In this document: positions 37,600 to 40,088 of the stretch, piece by piece | Position numbering within the stretch: the first letter of the stretch is position 1 | Layout: each line of letters starts with the position of its first letter | From: a virus | Strand: one strand, 5' to 3' | Virus record (IMG/VR): IMGVR_UViG_3300020202_000150 | Span: 1-40,088 of that record | DNA: 40,088 nucleotides | Program-made: the position numbers and the translations under genes | Notes under the pieces: generated by a model | What the model was told of the DNA's origin: nothing | Databases searched by the model: none | Seen by the model: the letters and a program-made list of their open reading frames with translations, nothing else

Positions 37600-37992
37600 A
37601 TGATTCCGATCAATAGACCAAAACCACAACAACAAGCTGGCGGACAGGCCATGGTGCAACAGCTTTTGCCTATGGCTGGCTCAGCGCTTGGCGGATATTT
37701 TGGCGGGCCCGCTGGTGCGAAAGCCGGCGGGATGGCTGGCGGAATGCTTGGTGATCGAATGGCAAAACAAGGTGAAACCGCACCAGAGATGCCAAAACCA
37801 GACATGGGTGATTCAGCTATGAGCCGCAGGATGATGGCAAAGCAAAGCGATACATTTCAACAGCTAAGAGACGGAATGAATGCTCTTTATGATTTACCTG
37901 ATGACTTACGGAAAGAGTATGCGCGTCCTCTTTTACAAGCATACACAATGGAAGCTAAAAAACGCGGAATTGACCCTTATTCAGTTGGGTGA
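37600..37992 (+). CDS. ejection-type protein 2 with glycine-zipper
   Basis: The 130-residue product has a Gly/Ala membrane-active segment (MAGSALGGYFGGPAGAKAGG, then MAGGMLG; ~25-52), resembling glycine-zipper pore segments, and a helical end (FQQLRDGMNALYDLPDDLRK). AAGGGG precedes it. It may help form a channel through the inner membrane during DNA entry. Confidence 0.65.
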   Translation: MIPINRPKPQQQAGGQAMVQQLLPMAGSALGGYFGGPAGAKAGGMAGGMLGDRMAKQGETAPEMPKPDMGDSAMSRRMMAKQSDTFQQLRDGMNALYDLPDDLRKEYARPLLQAYTMEAKKRGIDPYSVG

Positions 37993-38000
37993 GGTAAATA

Positions 38001-39143
38001 ATGCCAGTCGCAATTAATTCGCCACAAAATAGACCTGACAATGATCCATGGGATAAGGTCGCAAAAGCGCTTAATGTCGCATCTAGCATTTACGGCATGA
38101 AGGTTGATCATGAGAAATTGAAACTTCAACGTGATCTTTTGCCTCAGGAAATGGCAGATAAAGAGCTTGATAGAAAAGCAAAGCAATCAACTATTGAGGC
38201 TAATCAGTTTAAAATTACCGAAGAAAAAGCAACGCAAGACCGAAAGGCGAACAATCAGTTTTTGCCTGGTGAAGTTCCCGGACTATTAGAAAAATTCAAT
38301 ATTTCTGACAAGCCGTCAGAGGGCTCCATAAAGGCTCAGATTCTTGAGGGCAATACTCCAAGAGAGATTTACCTTACAAAACGAGTTTCTGAAAGTAGTG
38401 GCCCGTCAGCGTATACCGTTTGGAAAGACTCCAGGGACGATGAATTTAAGCGAGGAAAAGAAACTGACGACAAAGTTGAGAAACTAGAATCAAAAGTTGG
38501 ACCGCATCAAGAAATCATGGGTTCACTTAAGGCCGTCGATGATTACATGCGAGACACCGTTAAGGTTGGTCTTGATGAATATGATGAGAAAACAGGGATG
38601 GCCACCGTCGTTGATCCAAACACAGGTCAACTTGTCACAAAACAAGTTGATCTACCTGGAGTGTCCGTTCCTCTGCTTGGACGAGTAACTGCTCATGACA
38701 CAAAGGCAAGATCTTTGAATTCATTGATTCAAAAGGTTTTCAACGTCGAGTTAAAAGATCGATCCGGCGCTGCTGTGACGACACCAGAAATGAATCGAAT
38801 CAAAACTGAATTTGCAGCAGGAAAGTTCAACACTGAAGAGGAGATGATTGGTGCATTGAAGTTGTATCGTTCATTGGCGCTGCAAGCAATGCAGAACGCA
38901 GAGGCAGGCTTCCGTCCAGAGATTCGTTCTGAGTATCAGGCGCGTGGCGGAAAACTATCAGGCAATTATGCACCAAAGTCGGATCCGGTTGCGCCTCAAA
39001 TGGCTGCGCCTCCGCCGGCAGGCTTTCAATCAACTAATGCTGGCCAAGCGGGACCCTCGCAAGCCGATTTATTAAAAGCTATCGAGCAGGAAAAAATCAG
39101 AAGAAAAGGCATTCAATCGACTCTACCGAAGGCTAAAAAATAA
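38001..39143 (+). CDS. ejection-type protein 3, coiled coil
   Basis: The 380-residue product is mostly helical (DHEKLKLQRDLLPQEMADKE, ~36-55; EFKRGKETDDKVEKLESKVG) with a small domain around MATVVDPNTGQLVTKQVDLP and a Pro/Ala-rich tail. GAGGTAA precedes the ATG. It overlaps the next gene by one base (TAATG). No lysozyme motif is seen. Confidence 0.62.
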   Translation: MPVAINSPQNRPDNDPWDKVAKALNVASSIYGMKVDHEKLKLQRDLLPQEMADKELDRKAKQSTIEANQFKITEEKATQDRKANNQFLPGEVPGLLEKFNISDKPSEGSIKAQILEGNTPREIYLTKRVSESSGPSAYTVWKDSRDDEFKRGKETDDKVEKLESKVGPHQEIMGSLKAVDDYMRDTVKVGLDEYDEKTGMATVVDPNTGQLVTKQVDLPGVSVPLLGRVTAHDTKARSLNSLIQKVFNVELKDRSGAAVTTPEMNRIKTEFAAGKFNTEEEMIGALKLYRSLALQAMQNAEAGFRPEIRSEYQARGGKLSGNYAPKSDPVAPQMAAPPPAGFQSTNAGQAGPSQADLLKAIEQEKIRRKGIQSTLPKAKK

Positions 39144-40088
39144 TGTCATTTGATTTGTCTAAACTCTCAGACGAAGAACTTGATGCGCTAGAAAAAAAGG
39201 AAATGGCAAAGCGCAACGGCGGAATTGATCTAAGCCTATTGTCTGATGAGGAGCTTGATAAATTAGAGGCTCAGGCGCTTGCGAAACAAAACGCTCCAAC
39301 AGCAATGGAAGCGGCCGGCGTTGGATTACGGAAAGGTGTTTCTTTTGGATTTAGTCCTGTCATTGCTGGCGCAGGCGGCGCTGCTGGCGCTTTCCTGGGA
39401 ACACTTGATTCTGGGCGCAGTTTTGGTGAGGCAATTGATGCCGGTAAACGTGGCTTTCTTGATGAAAGACAAATTGAAATAGATAGACAAAAGGCGGCTT
39501 CCGAGGCTCATCCCGGCGCTGCAATGGCTGGCGAAATTGGTGGAATGGCGTTAACGCTTCCGTTTGCTGGTGCGCGTGGCCTAAAGGGCGTAGCTGGAGT
39601 TGGCGCCGCACAAGGAGTTGGAAATGCTGCGAGCACGTCTCAGAGTTGGGAAGAGGCGGCCGTTGAAATTCCAAAACAAGCTGCTATTGGTGGGTTAGCT
39701 GGTGCCGTATCTTATGGAGTGTTAAAGGGCGCCGATAAGCTTGGTTCAGCAGCAATCAATTCAAAAGTTGGCCAAAAGGCCACGGCAGTTGGAAAAAAGG
39801 CTTTGGCATTACCTGGGAAAGTCACAACAAAAGTTGCAAGTGCTTTAACAGGAATTAGCGAGCAAGAAATTAAAACGTTTGCCACTCAGACGGACAAAGT
39901 AAATGCAATCATCAAAAGATCCGGTGGAGATCTAACAGAAGAAACCGATACATTAAGAAGAAATCTCCAAAACGCGATTCGCTCAAAACGCCAACAGCTA
40001 AACGGCGAGATTTCACAAGCATTGAAAGAATCAAGCGATGAACCTATTTTAAATGCTATTCCAGCTCTTGAAGAACTGCGAAAGGTTA
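39143..40088 (+). CDS. 5' part of origin-spanning ejection-type protein
   Basis: This is the N-terminal 315 codons of the 593-residue protein that ends at 963. The start has two near-identical repeats, DLSKLSDEELDALEKKEMAK and DLSLLSDEELDKLEAQALAK, of ~24 residues. Then come long Gly/Ala segments (PVIAGAGGAAGAFLG, AAIGGLAGAVSYGVLKG) able to enter membranes, and a helical body. The acidic repeats may bind a partner protein in the virion. The junction cuts the gene; the frame is continuous across it. Confidence 0.75.
   Translation, partial: MSFDLSKLSDEELDALEKKEMAKRNGGIDLSLLSDEELDKLEAQALAKQNAPTAMEAAGVGLRKGVSFGFSPVIAGAGGAAGAFLGTLDSGRSFGEAIDAGKRGFLDERQIEIDRQKAASEAHPGAAMAGEIGGMALTLPFAGARGLKGVAGVGAAQGVGNAASTSQSWEEAAVEIPKQAAIGGLAGAVSYGVLKGADKLGSAAINSKVGQKATAVGKKALALPGKVTTKVASALTGISEQEIKTFATQTDKVNAIIKRSGGDLTEETDTLRRNLQNAIRSKRQQLNGEISQALKESSDEPILNAIPALEELRKV
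39962..40088. repeat. terminal direct repeat, right copy (circular-contig overlap)
   Basis: Exact copy of bases 1..127, in the same reading frame of the same gene. It shows the window wraps around a circle and these bases should be counted once. Confidence 0.93.

Overview
The window is one complete circular genome of a temperate short-tailed (podovirus-type) bacteriophage. The first 127 bases recur exactly as the last 127 (1..127 = 39962..40088). One 593-codon gene reads without interruption across that junction (39143..40088 joined to 128..963), so the unique circle is 39,961 bp. The order terminase, portal, scaffold, capsid, adaptor, tail-hub protein, ejection-type proteins, tail fibre, lysis is that of P22-like podoviruses, and no tape-measure gene is present. 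An integrase, an excisionase-like gene, a tRNA-derived attP and a divergent repressor/Cro-like switch show it is temperate. The host is probably Gram-negative: there are lipoprotein signals and a holin/endolysin/spanin-like block, and the attP carries the 3' part of what looks like a tRNA-Pro(CGG). The genus cannot be read from the sequence.

Layout. 39143-963 and 36901-39143: internal/ejection-type proteins. 1031-2200: tail fibre. 2205-4237: lysis block with a TIGR02594-type endolysin. 4299-8799: a cargo operon for an activated sugar (PseB-like dehydratase, shortened Gfo/Idh/MocA oxidoreductase, SpsF-type cytidylyltransferase, class-III aminotransferase, PseH-like acetyltransferase). 8796-9330: two minus-strand membrane or lipoprotein genes. 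9453-10824: lysogeny control. 10910-12796: RecE-like exonuclease and probable annealing protein. 12880-14225: excisionase, integrase, attP. 14445-16262: replication initiator with an iteron-like array and a G-quadruplex motif inside it, then a DnaB-like ATPase. 16368-19770: tightly overlapping small early genes. 19912-23462: RusA-like resolvase, probable small terminase, a NeuB/PseI-type nonulosonate synthase, metallophosphoesterase, HExxH protein. 23568-36901: packaging, methyltransferase, head and neck genes.

The most striking system is a nearly complete nonulosonic (sialic-acid-like) acid pathway split between 4508-8578 and 21167-22135, together with a DUF115/Maf-type glycosyltransferase (31121-32149). 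Maf proteins attach nonulosonic acids to flagellin. Here the gene sits among capsid and decoration genes, directly after a strong terminator. This suggests, as inference, that the phage makes a CMP-nonulosonate and decorates its own virion proteins, or the host surface, with it. The classical PseG hydrolase is missing and the aminotransferase is of a different fold class from PseC, so the exact sugar is unknown.

Control signals include TGCGCAA half-sites around the switch, three genes with a TTGAC box 35-36 nt before a start codon that lacks a Shine-Dalgarno (probable leaderless transcripts), and a promoter-like element shared by an XRE regulator and terL. Two 24-bp repeats flank attP as likely integrase arm sites.
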